The notes under the pieces: model-generated
Told to the model about the DNA's origin: nothing
Seen by the model: only the letters and a program-made list of their open reading frames with translations
Databases searched by the model: none
Position numbers and translations under genes: made by a program
Origin: an uncultured Cryomorphaceae bacterium
GTDB taxonomy: Bacteria > Bacteroidota > Bacteroidia > Flavobacteriales > Schleiferiaceae
Reading direction: 5' to 3'
DNA: 64,000 nt
Assembly: GCA_913009655.1 (NCBI GenBank)
Contig: CAJVWI010000005.1
Coordinates: 45,366 to 109,365 of the forward strand
Shown here: positions 25,286-34,618 of the stretch, piece by piece
Layout: each line of letters begins with the position of its first letter
How positions within the stretch are numbered: the stretch's first letter is position 1

Positions 25286-25633
25286 ATGGACCTTATAAAG
25301 TATGTCCAAGACAAGTTTGTAGAGTCGAAAGACTTCCCGGAATTTGGTGCCGGAGACACAGTAACAGTTTACTACAAAATTCGTGAAGGTGAAAAAACCC
25401 GTACACAGTTTTTCCGTGGAGATGTATTGCAGCGAAGCGGAGCTGGTGTAACGGAAACTTTTACTATTAGAAAGATGTCAGGTAATGTTGGTGTTGAGAG
25501 AATTTTTCCAGTAAACATGCCAAATCTTGAAAAAATAGAAGTTAATAAGCATGGTAAAGTTCGCCGTGCAAGAATTTTCTATCAACGAGAGCGCACCGGT
25601 AAATCTGCTCGAATTAAGGAAAGAAGAGTTTAA
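25286..25633 (+). CDS. rplS: 50S ribosomal protein L19
   Basis: L19 sits at the interface between the ribosomal subunits. The 115-residue protein has the family features: FGAGDTVTVYYKIREGEKTR, RGDVLQRSGAGVTETFTIRK, GVERIFPVN and a basic C-terminus (RRARIFYQRERTGKSARI). Length is normal. It has its own promoter and leader, and a strong terminator 30 bp after the stop. Confidence 0.97.
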   Translation: MDLIKYVQDKFVESKDFPEFGAGDTVTVYYKIREGEKTRTQFFRGDVLQRSGAGVTETFTIRKMSGNVGVERIFPVNMPNLEKIEVNKHGKVRRARIFYQRERTGKSARIKERRV

Positions 25634-25663
25634 TCAATTTTTACGAAATTATTAAGCAAAAAA

Positions 25664-25688
25664 AACGTCTAGACATAGGCGTTTTTTT
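25664..25688. terminator. Bidirectional intrinsic terminator (rplS and OmpA/PD40 gene)
   Basis: AACGTCT (25664-25670) pairs with AGGCGTT (25677-25683, one G-U pair), with T residues after it on the plus strand and A residues before it. It can stop rplS from the left and the minus-strand OmpA gene from the right; the stop codon of the latter lies inside the T-run. Confidence 0.85.
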
Positions 25689-27633
25689 ATATACTTAAAA
25701 TAATAAATACCGTTCTTCTATTTTTTGATCTTCCTATTTCAGTATCGTTTGAATCTAAAGGATATTTATCCCCAAAACCTTGATAAGATATTTGTTGAGA
25801 ATCCACTCCAGAGTTAATTAAAAAATCAAAAACAGCTTTAGACCTGTTCTCGGATAAAAGTAAATTATCTTCAGAGTATCCAATATTATCTGTGTGGCCT
25901 TGCAATTCAACAATCAATGCGGGGTGGCTCTTAAAATATCTTGCAAATGATTTTAGGGCTTGCTCATCTTTCTTGGACAAGACATAACTATTTGACTCAA
26001 AAAGAACAGAATAAAGATTAAAAGATTCACCAATCTCTAATTTCTTTGCTGAAAGATCGGGAATGACATAGTCATTCTGACTTTTGTCTAATCGGACACG
26101 AGTTGATGTATAACCAATATCTTGACTCTCAATTGAGAATAAATAATCTTGAGCGTCTCCATTACTTAATACTGCAGTGTATTTTCCGGTTTTTCTATCA
26201 ACCCTAACCCTAGACACTTTTTTAGTTGACAAATTCTCAATACGAAGTTGGAAGTCTTTTGAAAAATTATGTGCCCCATTAATCTGCCCCTGAACAAAGG
26301 CCACATTATCAGGTAAATGTTTTTCGGGAATTGAAAATTGAAAAAAATCATAACTAGAAGAAACTGATAAGTCTCCTATTTCTTCATTACTAGAAAAATA
26401 TGCAATCGGTCTTCGAGCAGAGACTGCAAAGCCGACTTGAGCATTTGAATTATTAATAGGATATCCCAAATTCATTGGCAAATCTCCCTTGTAAAGACTT
26501 ACAACAAATACATCAAAATCTCCAAGGCCCAAATGGCCATTTGATGAAAAGAATAAATGCTCATTGTCAGCATGAATAAATGGAGATTTCTCATCGCCAG
26601 ACGTGTTTATTCTTGGGCCAAGATTAACTAATTCGCCCCAAACACCATTGGAATCTATATTGACAGAATATAGATCTAATCCACCATAGCCCCCTTCCCT
26701 ATCTGAAGAAAAAATAATTCGGTCACCATTTGCTGAGAATGAAGGCTGGGCTTCCCAAGTATTCTTTTTGTTAATAATATCTAATGATTGAAATTCAGAC
26801 CACTGGTCATCATATTTATCAATTATGAATATGTCGCAATTCCTATATCCATTTGTCAGTAATTCACATGATGTTATTGCCATACTGCGGTTGTCGGCTG
26901 TCAAAGTTGGACCCCCTTCATTAAATCCTTGGTTAAATGGATATGGTAAAGAATAAAATTTAGAGTTTTTATTTGTTGATAATTGACAGAATTCTTCTCT
27001 AAAACGTTTTACCGGCGCCGGCCCCATTTTGAAATCAAGATATTTATATCTCCTTGTAAAATACCACGAAGACTCATCAGGTGATAGAATTCCAAGAAAC
27101 TCATCTGCATCTGTCGACAAACCCTCTATTCTCTCGGGCTCAAAAGAAACAGGGTTGTTAATTAAAGAGTCTCTAAAATCCCATGTAGATATTTTTTTCT
27201 TCACCTCGTTTTTGTACGACAACACTCTATTATCAAGTTTTAAGTACTCCTCAAATTTTGATTTTGATTCTTCTAAAAAACCCAATTCTTCTAAAACAGA
27301 ACCCCATTTATAAAGAATCATTGGAGAATACAGCGGACATCTCGAATAAATTTCAGCATACCCCGACAAGGACTCTGATAAACGCCCTTCTAATAAATCT
27401 AGTTCAGACCTCAGGTATAAAGAATTTAATTCTTGTCCCTTTGGTTTTCTATCAATTGCTGATAAATAAACCTTGGCCATAATTAAATCCCCATCGATTA
27501 AAGCTCTTTGTGCTAATGTTGCCTGCTTTGAGAAGCCTAAATATTCAGGACAATTATTTACATCAATTTGCCCAAACAAAGAATAAGCCTGAAATATGAG
27601 TATCAATAGCAGAAATCGACATAAGTGACCCAT
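25687..27633 (-). CDS. OmpA-family protein with PD40 (WD40-like) repeats
   Basis: The 648-residue envelope protein has a signal peptide (ending LFGQ), a TPR-like helical section (about 35-140), PD40 beta-propeller blades (about 175-400: FTRRYKYLDF, PSFSANGDRIIFSSDREGGY, HLFFSSNGHLGLGDFDVF), a carboxypeptidase-like segment, and a C-terminal OmpA domain that binds peptidoglycan (LQGHTDNIGYSEDN, LLLSENRSKAVFDFL, GRSKNRR). This is the common Bacteroidota layout, related to the PorE/gliding-associated group of the T9SS, though this copy is not proven to belong to it. It starts 12 bp after aroC and may share its transcript. Confidence 0.88.
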   Translation of the reverse strand: MGHLCRFLLLILIFQAYSLFGQIDVNNCPEYLGFSKQATLAQRALIDGDLIMAKVYLSAIDRKPKGQELNSLYLRSELDLLEGRLSESLSGYAEIYSRCPLYSPMILYKWGSVLEELGFLEESKSKFEEYLKLDNRVLSYKNEVKKKISTWDFRDSLINNPVSFEPERIEGLSTDADEFLGILSPDESSWYFTRRYKYLDFKMGPAPVKRFREEFCQLSTNKNSKFYSLPYPFNQGFNEGGPTLTADNRSMAITSCELLTNGYRNCDIFIIDKYDDQWSEFQSLDIINKKNTWEAQPSFSANGDRIIFSSDREGGYGGLDLYSVNIDSNGVWGELVNLGPRINTSGDEKSPFIHADNEHLFFSSNGHLGLGDFDVFVVSLYKGDLPMNLGYPINNSNAQVGFAVSARRPIAYFSSNEEIGDLSVSSSYDFFQFSIPEKHLPDNVAFVQGQINGAHNFSKDFQLRIENLSTKKVSRVRVDRKTGKYTAVLSNGDAQDYLFSIESQDIGYTSTRVRLDKSQNDYVIPDLSAKKLEIGESFNLYSVLFESNSYVLSKKDEQALKSFARYFKSHPALIVELQGHTDNIGYSEDNLLLSENRSKAVFDFLINSGVDSQQISYQGFGDKYPLDSNDTEIGRSKNRRTVFIILSI

Positions 27634-27645
27634 TCTGTTTTAAAG

Positions 27646-28734
27646 CTATTTTATAGATTGTATTTGCTGATACAAATAAAAATCAGCAAGCACCAATGAG
27701 GCCATTGCCTCTATAATAGGAACTGCTCTTGGCAGCACCACGGGGTCATGTCTCCCTTCAATATTTATATTAATGGAGTCACCATTTTCATTGATGGTTT
27801 TTTGCTTCATCTTTATACTTGAAACTGGCTTAAATGCTGTTCGAAAAAATATGTTTTGGCCATTACTAATACCCCCTTGTATTCCACCACTATTGTTTGA
27901 TCTAGTTTTTTCTTTTGACTCAAAAGAATCATTCTCTTGAGAGCCTGTATGTTCAGCGCCAAGAAATCCAGAACCGAACTCTATTCCCTTAGTGGCATTT
28001 ATACCCATAATGCCAAATGCCAAACGTGCATTCATTTTATTAAATACCGGCTCACCCCAACCAGCTGGAACTCCTTGAATTTGACAAGCTATAACACCAC
28101 CAGCTGTATCTCCTTTTATAGAAAGGTCCCTTAATTTCTTCTCCATACTCTTTGATGTTTCAATATGAGGACATAGCAAAGGCGACTGATTTACATTTGA
28201 AATTTCATATATGGCATTCTTGGGGATACCTATTCCCGCAATTCTTTCCACGTATGCTTTGATATTTATTTCATCTCCCAAAATTTGTTTTGCTATTGCT
28301 CCCGCAATTACGCGACAAATAGTTTCCCTGGCACTAGACCTACCTCCTCCTCGATGGTCTCTGATGCCATATTTAGTTTGATAAGTAAAGTCAGCATGCG
28401 AAGGACGAAACACATCATTCAAAGAACTATAGTCAGAGCTCTTTTTATCCATATTCTCAACAATAAAACCTATTGGAGAACCTAAAGACTTTTGACAACC
28501 CAGATCATCAACTTCAGGATGCAAACCACTCAATATTTTTACTTTATCCAACTCTGAACGGGATGTTGTGAACTCAGATTGACCAGGTCTTCTACGATCT
28601 ACTTCATTTTGAATTAACAAAGTATTTATTAAAATTCCCGCAGGAACGCCGTCTAAAACCCCGCCCATAGCAGAATTATGAGATTCTCCAAATGTGGTTA
28701 AACGTAAAATTTCTCCAAATGAGTTACTTGCCAT
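27646..28734 (-). CDS. aroC: Chorismate synthase
   Basis: Chorismate synthase makes chorismate from EPSP, using reduced FMN. The start is taken at ATG 28734 (MASNSFGEILRLTTFGESHN), which is the conserved N-terminus; an in-frame ATG at 28779 is less likely. The 362-residue protein has all three signatures: GESHNSAMGGVLDGVPAG, HRGGGRSSARET and RHDPVVLPRAVPIIEAM. Its start is only 35 bp from the divergent hutI start, so at least one of the two promoters must lie inside the other gene or overlap it. Confidence 0.95.
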   Translation of the reverse strand: MASNSFGEILRLTTFGESHNSAMGGVLDGVPAGILINTLLIQNEVDRRRPGQSEFTTSRSELDKVKILSGLHPEVDDLGCQKSLGSPIGFIVENMDKKSSDYSSLNDVFRPSHADFTYQTKYGIRDHRGGGRSSARETICRVIAGAIAKQILGDEINIKAYVERIAGIGIPKNAIYEISNVNQSPLLCPHIETSKSMEKKLRDLSIKGDTAGGVIACQIQGVPAGWGEPVFNKMNARLAFGIMGINATKGIEFGSGFLGAEHTGSQENDSFESKEKTRSNNSGGIQGGISNGQNIFFRTAFKPVSSIKMKQKTINENGDSININIEGRHDPVVLPRAVPIIEAMASLVLADFYLYQQIQSIK

Positions 28735-28769
28735 GTCATCAAAAATACGCGATACACTACCTTCGTTAT

Positions 28770-30032
28770 ATGCGTACAAGAATAGAGAATCTAAAAGGAT
28801 TAGCGACTCTTCGTAAAAATGACCAAAATTGTGATTTTTTAGCAGGGAATTCTATGGATGATTGGACGATGATAGATGATGCTTTTATCGAAATGGATTC
28901 AGGGCTCATTCATGACTTTGGTGATATGAATGCCTGCCCGCAAGAAACTTCTAATATTAAAATCATTGATGGAACTGGGCGATTTATCCTTCCTGCATTC
29001 ATTGATTCTCATACGCATTTGGTTTATGCCCATGATAGATCTGAGGAGTTTAACATGAGAATGCACGGATTGAGTTACAAAGAAATCGCTGCTTCGGGAG
29101 GAGGCATACTCAATTCTTCTAAACAAATTATGTCAAGTAACGAAGATCAATTATTGGACTCGCTTCTTGACAGGCTAGAAAAATCAAGAAATACTGGTAC
29201 CGCAGCATTAGAAATAAAAAGTGGATATGGACTGACAGCGGATTCAGAAAGAAAAATATTACGTGTAATAAAACGGGCAAAAGCCCAAGTCTCGCAAAAA
29301 ATTTGGTCAACTTTTTTAGGAGCACATGCTCTTCCATTATCATATAATGGCAATCACGATGCCTACATCGAGGAGATCTGTAGTAACATGTTACCCCAGT
29401 TTGCAGATGAAGGTCTTATCGATTTCATCGATATCTTCTGCGAAACCAATTATTTTTCGCCAAGGCACATTGATATATTATGCAATACCGCATGCAAATT
29501 CAACGTCCCGCTAAAAGCTCATGTAAATCAATTTAGTAGCATCGGAGGATTGCAAGCAGCTATTAAAAACAAGGCCTGGAGCGTTGATCATTTAGAATTT
29601 ATGACAAAACAGGATCACCAAGATCTACAAAAAGCGTTTCAATCAAACCTTTCATACCGAAAACCAATTCCGGTTGCTCTTCCAGGATGTTCATTGTTCC
29701 TGGATATACCATATACGCCGGGCAGACAAATTATTGACTCGGATCTACCCTTAGCAATTGCCTCAGATTGTAATCCTGGTTCAGCTCCTAGTTCCAACCT
29801 AGGTTTGTGCTGGAGTCTCGCGTGCCATAAAATGAAACTAACCCCAAAAGAAGGTTTAGCAGCAATTACAACCAATGCCGCTTATGCCTTGGGTGCAGAA
29901 AAAAAAATGGGACACATTTCTAACGGAATAGAAGCGAATTTAATCTTAACCAAACCAATATCAAACTTGGCATTTATGCCTTATTCTTTTGGAGAAAATA
30001 ACATTGAGCATACATTTATAGCAGGAAAATGA
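28770..30032 (+). CDS. hutI: Imidazolonepropionase
   Basis: HutI hydrolyses 4-imidazolone-5-propionate to N-formimino-glutamate in histidine breakdown. ATG 28770 (MRTRIENLKGLATLRK) gives 420 residues. An upstream in-frame ATG at 28692 would overlap aroC and is rejected. The amidohydrolase metal site is seen in DSHTHLVYAHDR, with LGAHALP, KAHVNQFSSIGGLQAA, VDHLEF and ASDCNPGSAPSSNL, which is specific to HutI. It is the first of three genes of the lower hut pathway; its stop overlaps the hutG start by 4 bp (ATGA). HutH and HutU are not in the window. Confidence 0.95.
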   Translation: MRTRIENLKGLATLRKNDQNCDFLAGNSMDDWTMIDDAFIEMDSGLIHDFGDMNACPQETSNIKIIDGTGRFILPAFIDSHTHLVYAHDRSEEFNMRMHGLSYKEIAASGGGILNSSKQIMSSNEDQLLDSLLDRLEKSRNTGTAALEIKSGYGLTADSERKILRVIKRAKAQVSQKIWSTFLGAHALPLSYNGNHDAYIEEICSNMLPQFADEGLIDFIDIFCETNYFSPRHIDILCNTACKFNVPLKAHVNQFSSIGGLQAAIKNKAWSVDHLEFMTKQDHQDLQKAFQSNLSYRKPIPVALPGCSLFLDIPYTPGRQIIDSDLPLAIASDCNPGSAPSSNLGLCWSLACHKMKLTPKEGLAAITTNAAYALGAEKKMGHISNGIEANLILTKPISNLAFMPYSFGENNIEHTFIAGK

Positions 30033-31003
30033 ACCCTTTCAAATCATACAAGACTAGACCAGGTGAAAAGCACTTAGGAGAACTACTTAAACAAAAGAAT
30101 GATTCTGACGGGGATTATATATTCCTATTGATACCTGAAGATATTGGGGTTAGAGCAAATGGAGGAAGACCTGGAGCAGCAGATAATTCTTCTTTGTTTT
30201 ATAATGCGATATCTGCTATTCAAGTAAATGAATTTATTCCAGCCGAAAAATTTGGTTGGTCTGAAGTTATTGTATCAGACCTTCAGGAGCTTTCTCAAAA
30301 ATATCTTTATCCTGAAAACAAAGACGAGCTTAGATCCCTAGTTGAACAAGTTGACAAAAGAGTTTTTCAGGTAATAAATAATCTCCTTAAAAAAGGTAAA
30401 ACACCTCTTGTCCTTGGGGGAGGTCATAATAACGCATATCCTTTACTAAAAGCCCTTAGCGCTGTGAACAAAGAAAAAATTCATACTCTCAATCTAGATC
30501 CTCACCCTGATTGTAGAAACCTTGAAGGCAGACATAGCGGCAACTCTTTTTCATATGCTAAAGAAAATGGTTTTCTAAAAAACTATGCAGTTCTAGGAAT
30601 GCATGAAAATGGATTAAATGAAGAAAGTTTGAAGAAATTTACCAGTAATCCGGATTGGCATTACTTCCCTTTTGAATCATGGACATACAGAGGAACTTCT
30701 ACATTTTTAAAGTCATTAGAGATTGCACTCAAGCATGTATGTCAAACCTCTGTTTTTGGGCTTGAAATATGCGCTGACGGCATTAAAAATTGTCCTAGCT
30801 CAGCTGCTGTTCAGCATGGATGGTCATGGGAAGACGCCTTCAATGTCGCTTATCAATCTGGACAGACGGGAAGGTGTAACTACATCCATTTAGCGGAGGT
30901 TGCTCTTCCATTAATTGATCCATTAATGCAGATGAGTGTCGCAAAAAGCTCGGTAGCATGTTTAATAGCATTTGTAAAAGGCTATGAGAGTCCTAGCTTC
31001 TAA
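30029..31003 (+). CDS. hutG: Formimidoylglutamase, arginase/ureohydrolase family
   Basis: The 324-residue protein belongs to the manganese ureohydrolase family. The metal motifs are GGGHNNAY, LNLDPHPDCR and EICADGIKN. In these the usual DAHxD is written DPHPD and the usual second Asp pair is EICAD, so one or two ligands depart from the arginase consensus. The gene lies between hutI and ftcD with a 4-bp overlap and a 3-bp gap, so hydrolysis of formiminoglutamate to glutamate and formamide is the likely reaction. Arginase or agmatinase activity is less likely from context. Confidence 0.8.
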   Translation: MNPFKSYKTRPGEKHLGELLKQKNDSDGDYIFLLIPEDIGVRANGGRPGAADNSSLFYNAISAIQVNEFIPAEKFGWSEVIVSDLQELSQKYLYPENKDELRSLVEQVDKRVFQVINNLLKKGKTPLVLGGGHNNAYPLLKALSAVNKEKIHTLNLDPHPDCRNLEGRHSGNSFSYAKENGFLKNYAVLGMHENGLNEESLKKFTSNPDWHYFPFESWTYRGTSTFLKSLEIALKHVCQTSVFGLEICADGIKNCPSSAAVQHGWSWEDAFNVAYQSGQTGRCNYIHLAEVALPLIDPLMQMSVAKSSVACLIAFVKGYESPSF

Positions 31004-31006
31004 TCC

Positions 31007-31903
31007 ATGTTAGAATGTGTTGCCAATATCTCTGAAGGACGCCAAGTCGATATTATAAAAGATTTTGAATCATCATTGCTTCGTGTACCAGAAATCAAGC
31101 TACTCCATATAGATACAGGTTATGACGCCAACAGAACAGTTTTTACTTTTTTAGGGAACAACAAAGCAATTACATCAGCTGTAATAAGTTTATTAAAAAA
31201 ATGTCTCACTAAAATTGACATGAGAAAGCATTCGGGGAATCATCCAAGAATTGGATCCTTAGATGTTTGTCCAATAGTACCAATATATCCATCAACAATT
31301 GATGATGCAAATAAATGCGTCCAAAACATATTAAAAGAAATAGAAATCCAAAAAATAAAAGTGGGCGGATGGCTTTACAGAGAAAGCTCTATAAGTTCTG
31401 AAAATTATGAACTAAGCAATGTGAGAAAGGGTCAATATGAAATGCTCGCTAGATCGAGAAAAAAATATGATTTTGGATACTTTAATCCACGTTTTGGAGC
31501 AATGGCATTAGGCGTAAGAAATTTCTTAATCGCTTACAATATAAACCTTGGAAAAAATAAAGTATTTGAAGCAAAAAAAATTGCAGGAATTATTCGTGAA
31601 AGTTCTCCTACAGGAATTTCCGGAGTAAAATCTATAGGCTGGTATTGCGATAATCTAAGCTTTTCGCAAGTTAGTTGCAATATTGTAGATATTGAAATAT
31701 GCACACTTAAGATGATCTATGACCGGGTTCTTTTTGAAGCAGAAAATATAGGAATAAAAACCTATGGCTCCGAAATTATTGGAATGTTGCCAAAGATTGG
31801 ATTTCGAGATTTTAATACTTCTCGACAAGCTGTAGAATATCTCAAATTAGATTCAATAAATCCAATTGAAATAGAAAAAAGAATTATTGAAAATCATATA
31901 TAG
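31007..31903 (+). CDS. ftcD: Glutamate formiminotransferase
   Basis: The enzyme moves the formimino group of formiminoglutamate to tetrahydrofolate. The 298-residue protein starts ECVANISEGRQ, the family signature, and contains RKHSGNHPRIGSLDVCPIVP and the FGAMALGVRNFLIAYNINL segment. It corresponds to the N-terminal domain of the eukaryotic FTCD; the cyclodeaminase domain is absent and not adjacent. It is the last gene of the hut unit, and with hutG it gives two apparent routes for the same intermediate. Confidence 0.92.
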   Translation: MLECVANISEGRQVDIIKDFESSLLRVPEIKLLHIDTGYDANRTVFTFLGNNKAITSAVISLLKKCLTKIDMRKHSGNHPRIGSLDVCPIVPIYPSTIDDANKCVQNILKEIEIQKIKVGGWLYRESSISSENYELSNVRKGQYEMLARSRKKYDFGYFNPRFGAMALGVRNFLIAYNINLGKNKVFEAKKIAGIIRESSPTGISGVKSIGWYCDNLSFSQVSCNIVDIEICTLKMIYDRVLFEAENIGIKTYGSEIIGMLPKIGFRDFNTSRQAVEYLKLDSINPIEIEKRIIENHI

Positions 31904-31931
31904 AAAAAAGCTTAATCTTTAAAAGAGATCA

Positions 31932-32624
31932 TTATTTATCCATGATTTTACCATATTTCTTGATAACCATCATTCTTAGGAAAAGCTCTTCCGAATACCA
32001 ATTAAATCTTCTTGTTTTTTTAACCACTGGTGCATGCTGTCTGCTTTTGTAAGCAAACTCATTTAGCTCTTCTGTGGAGTTCCATAAACTAAGGGTAGCT
32101 TGCTCTAGCAGCGGATATTCCCCCACTCCTTTCGAAAAGATAAGGCCAGAATGATTTGATATATTTCTACTTGCAGCCGGAACGTTCCACCAAAAACGAA
32201 GAGCTTGAGACTTTTTAATACTAGCTCTTGTTAAAACTGCAAGCTGGCCGGAATGCTCTATTTCCGAAAGTTCTCCAAAAGGATTTACACCGTTCCATGT
32301 CCCATGACATTTTAAAGGAATTGCATCCCAACCAAAAACAGAAGATGAACAAGTCTTTAGGTCATTAAATATATTATCCGAAGCAAAAAAACTTTTGGCA
32401 TGATCTTCTGAATCAAAAACCGTAAACCAAGCATAAGTGCCCCAATCCGGCCAAACTGAAAACCCCTCCCCTGCGCCACTTCCAAGCATCTTACCAAAGA
32501 CCAAACCTTCCCCTGATATTTTGTGACGAAGATTTAGCCCCATCCCAACAAAAGCTCTCCATCGAGAACGAAAGCCCGAAAATGTCATGAATCTTACGGC
32601 AATGTAGCGTTGTGAATATTTCAT
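31932..32624 (-). CDS. Spheroidene monooxygenase (CrtA)-like protein
   Basis: The 230-residue protein shows the CrtA pattern: RYIAVRFMTFSGF at the start, GEGLVFGKMLGSGAGEGF (about 38-55), PDWGTYAWFTVFDSEDHAKSFF, RASIKKSQALRFWWNVPAAS and HSGLIFSKGVGEYPLLEQA. CrtA oxidises carotenoid C-2 in purple bacteria. Homologues in Flavobacteria suggest a role in carotenoid or terpenoid oxidation, but no crt genes are near. There is no signal peptide. It faces the hut operon and is divergent from htpG by 96 bp. The family call is good; the substrate is not known. Confidence 0.75.
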   Translation of the reverse strand: MKYSQRYIAVRFMTFSGFRSRWRAFVGMGLNLRHKISGEGLVFGKMLGSGAGEGFSVWPDWGTYAWFTVFDSEDHAKSFFASDNIFNDLKTCSSSVFGWDAIPLKCHGTWNGVNPFGELSEIEHSGQLAVLTRASIKKSQALRFWWNVPAASRNISNHSGLIFSKGVGEYPLLEQATLSLWNSTEELNEFAYKSRQHAPVVKKTRRFNWYSEELFLRMMVIKKYGKIMDK

Positions 32625-32720
32625 TCGGTCAAATTGTCAGTTATTCTCTATTATAGTTCCTTTATAACAAAATGGCATAACACTTGTTCTGGAAGCGGAA
32701 ACGAAACTAATTCAGAAAAA

Positions 32721-34607
32721 ATGGCAACAGGTAAAATAAATGTTTCTGCGGATAATATTTTTCCAATTATTAAGAAATTTCTCTATAGCGATCAAGAAAT
32801 ATTTCTAAGAGAATTAATTTCAAATGCAGTAGATGCAACGAATAAAATCAAAACCCTAGCTAACCTAAGCGAATTTAAGGGTGACCTTGGCGAGCTTACA
32901 ATAAAAGTTGTTCTTGACAAGAAAAAGAAACAAATTCGGATAATTGATCGAGGTATTGGAATGTCAAAAGATGATGTTCAAAAATACATAAATGACGTAG
33001 CGTTTTCGGGAGCTGAAGAGTTTGTCAAACAATACGAAGGAAAAGTTGACAAGGGAGCAATGATCGGTCATTTTGGTTTGGGTTTCTATTCCAGTTTTAT
33101 GGTCTCCAGTAAAGTTGAAATAAAGACTTCATCCTGGAAAGACATTGAAGCAGGAGCGCACTGGAGTTGTGATGGCTCACCTGAATTCAAGCTGGTTGCT
33201 GCTAAAAGAAAAGATAGAGGAACTGAAATTATTTTAAACATCAGCGAAGACAGTACAGATTTCTTAGAGGATTTTAAAATTCGTGAACTCTTGAAAAAGT
33301 ATGCTCGATTCATGAGTGTGCCTATCCAATTTGGAGAAAAAGAGCTAGAGATTGATGTTTCAAAAGAAGGAGAGGATCCAAAACTAGAAAAGAGTATGAT
33401 CCCAGATATCATCAACGAAGATGAACCTGCTTGGACTAAAAGCCCAAGTGATTTATCCGATGATGACTACAACAAATTTTACAAGGCTCTCTACCCAATG
33501 ACATTTGAGGATCCCTTATTTCATATTCATATGAATGTCGACTATCCTTTTGACCTGACGGGAATATTATTTTTCCCAAGGATCAAGCCAAATATGGAAT
33601 TGCAAAAGAATAAAATTCAACTTTACCAAAGCCAAGTTTTTGTAACTGATAATGTAGAAGGTATCGTTCCTGACTTCTTAACTCTTTTGCATGGTGTGAT
33701 TGACTCAAAAGACATTCCATTAAATGTTAGTCGCTCTTACCTGCAAGCCGACGCTAACGTAAAAAAAATTAGTGGACATATATCCAAAAAAGTTTCCGAT
33801 AAACTGGAGGAAATGTTCAAGAGCAATCGAGAAGATTTTGAATCCAAATGGAAAGACATTCAGGTAATCGTAGAATATGGTATGGTTACAGAAGAAAAAT
33901 TCTATGATCGCGCTTTAAAATTCAATCTATTCAAATCAACCATTGATGAAAAACATTACACAATGGATGAATATCTTGAAAAGATATCGGCTCTTCAAAC
34001 TGACAAAGACGGAACAAAAGTAATTCTTTACACATCGAATAAAGATGCCCAGCACAGCTATTGTCAAAAAGCAAAAGCTGAAGGTTACGACGTTATTCTT
34101 CTTGAGTCTCCAATCGCAGGTCACTCAATTCAAAAGCATGAATCATCTCAAGAAAAAATTCGTTTTGCAAGAGTTGATTCAGATCTATTAGATAAGCTTA
34201 TCCCAAAAGGGGAAGATCGAACATCGATTCTTACAGATAGCGAAAAGGAAAAACTTAAGGAGAGCGTTGAAACCGTTCTAGATAGTAAAACATACTCGGT
34301 AAGGATGGAAGCTTTAGGTAGTGATGACGTGCCAATGTTAATTACAATTCCTGAATTTATGCGGCGAATGAAAGAAATGAGCGCTACCGGAGGAGGTGGA
34401 GGGTTTATGGGAATGAATGATTTCCCTGAAACCTATGATTTGGTTATAAATGTGAACCATCCGCTTTCCGGAAAAATACTTAAAGCTAAGGGAGCAAAAA
34501 AAGGTGAGATTATAAATCATGCTAAAGACCTAGCTTTATTGCAGCAAAATCTTCTTCAGGGGGAGGCACTGACTTCATTTATTAACAAAGCCATGGAAAA
34601 GCTTTAA
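32721..34607 (+). CDS. htpG: Molecular chaperone HtpG (Hsp90)
   Basis: HtpG is the ATP-dependent cytosolic Hsp90 chaperone. The start is taken at ATG 32721 (MATGKINVSADNIFPIIK), which matches the family; an in-frame ATG at 32634 adds 29 unrelated residues. The 628-residue protein has the GHKL ATPase motifs FLRELISNAVDATNKI, DRGIGMSKDDV and GHFGLGFYSSFMV, the middle-domain RSYLQAD catalytic-loop region, and a C-terminal dimerisation domain without a MEEVD tail. A glycine-rich insert (ATGGGGGFMG) follows SGMxRRMKEM. No CIRCE element or clear heat-shock promoter was seen in the 96-bp leader. Confidence 0.96.
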   Translation: MATGKINVSADNIFPIIKKFLYSDQEIFLRELISNAVDATNKIKTLANLSEFKGDLGELTIKVVLDKKKKQIRIIDRGIGMSKDDVQKYINDVAFSGAEEFVKQYEGKVDKGAMIGHFGLGFYSSFMVSSKVEIKTSSWKDIEAGAHWSCDGSPEFKLVAAKRKDRGTEIILNISEDSTDFLEDFKIRELLKKYARFMSVPIQFGEKELEIDVSKEGEDPKLEKSMIPDIINEDEPAWTKSPSDLSDDDYNKFYKALYPMTFEDPLFHIHMNVDYPFDLTGILFFPRIKPNMELQKNKIQLYQSQVFVTDNVEGIVPDFLTLLHGVIDSKDIPLNVSRSYLQADANVKKISGHISKKVSDKLEEMFKSNREDFESKWKDIQVIVEYGMVTEEKFYDRALKFNLFKSTIDEKHYTMDEYLEKISALQTDKDGTKVILYTSNKDAQHSYCQKAKAEGYDVILLESPIAGHSIQKHESSQEKIRFARVDSDLLDKLIPKGEDRTSILTDSEKEKLKESVETVLDSKTYSVRMEALGSDDVPMLITIPEFMRRMKEMSATGGGGGFMGMNDFPETYDLVINVNHPLSGKILKAKGAKKGEIINHAKDLALLQQNLLQGEALTSFINKAMEKL

Positions 34608-34618
34608 CTTCGAAAATT

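Noticed and set aside
32625..32720. Heat-shock operator before htpG
   Set aside because: No CIRCE inverted repeat or convincing promoter could be found in the 96-bp gap.
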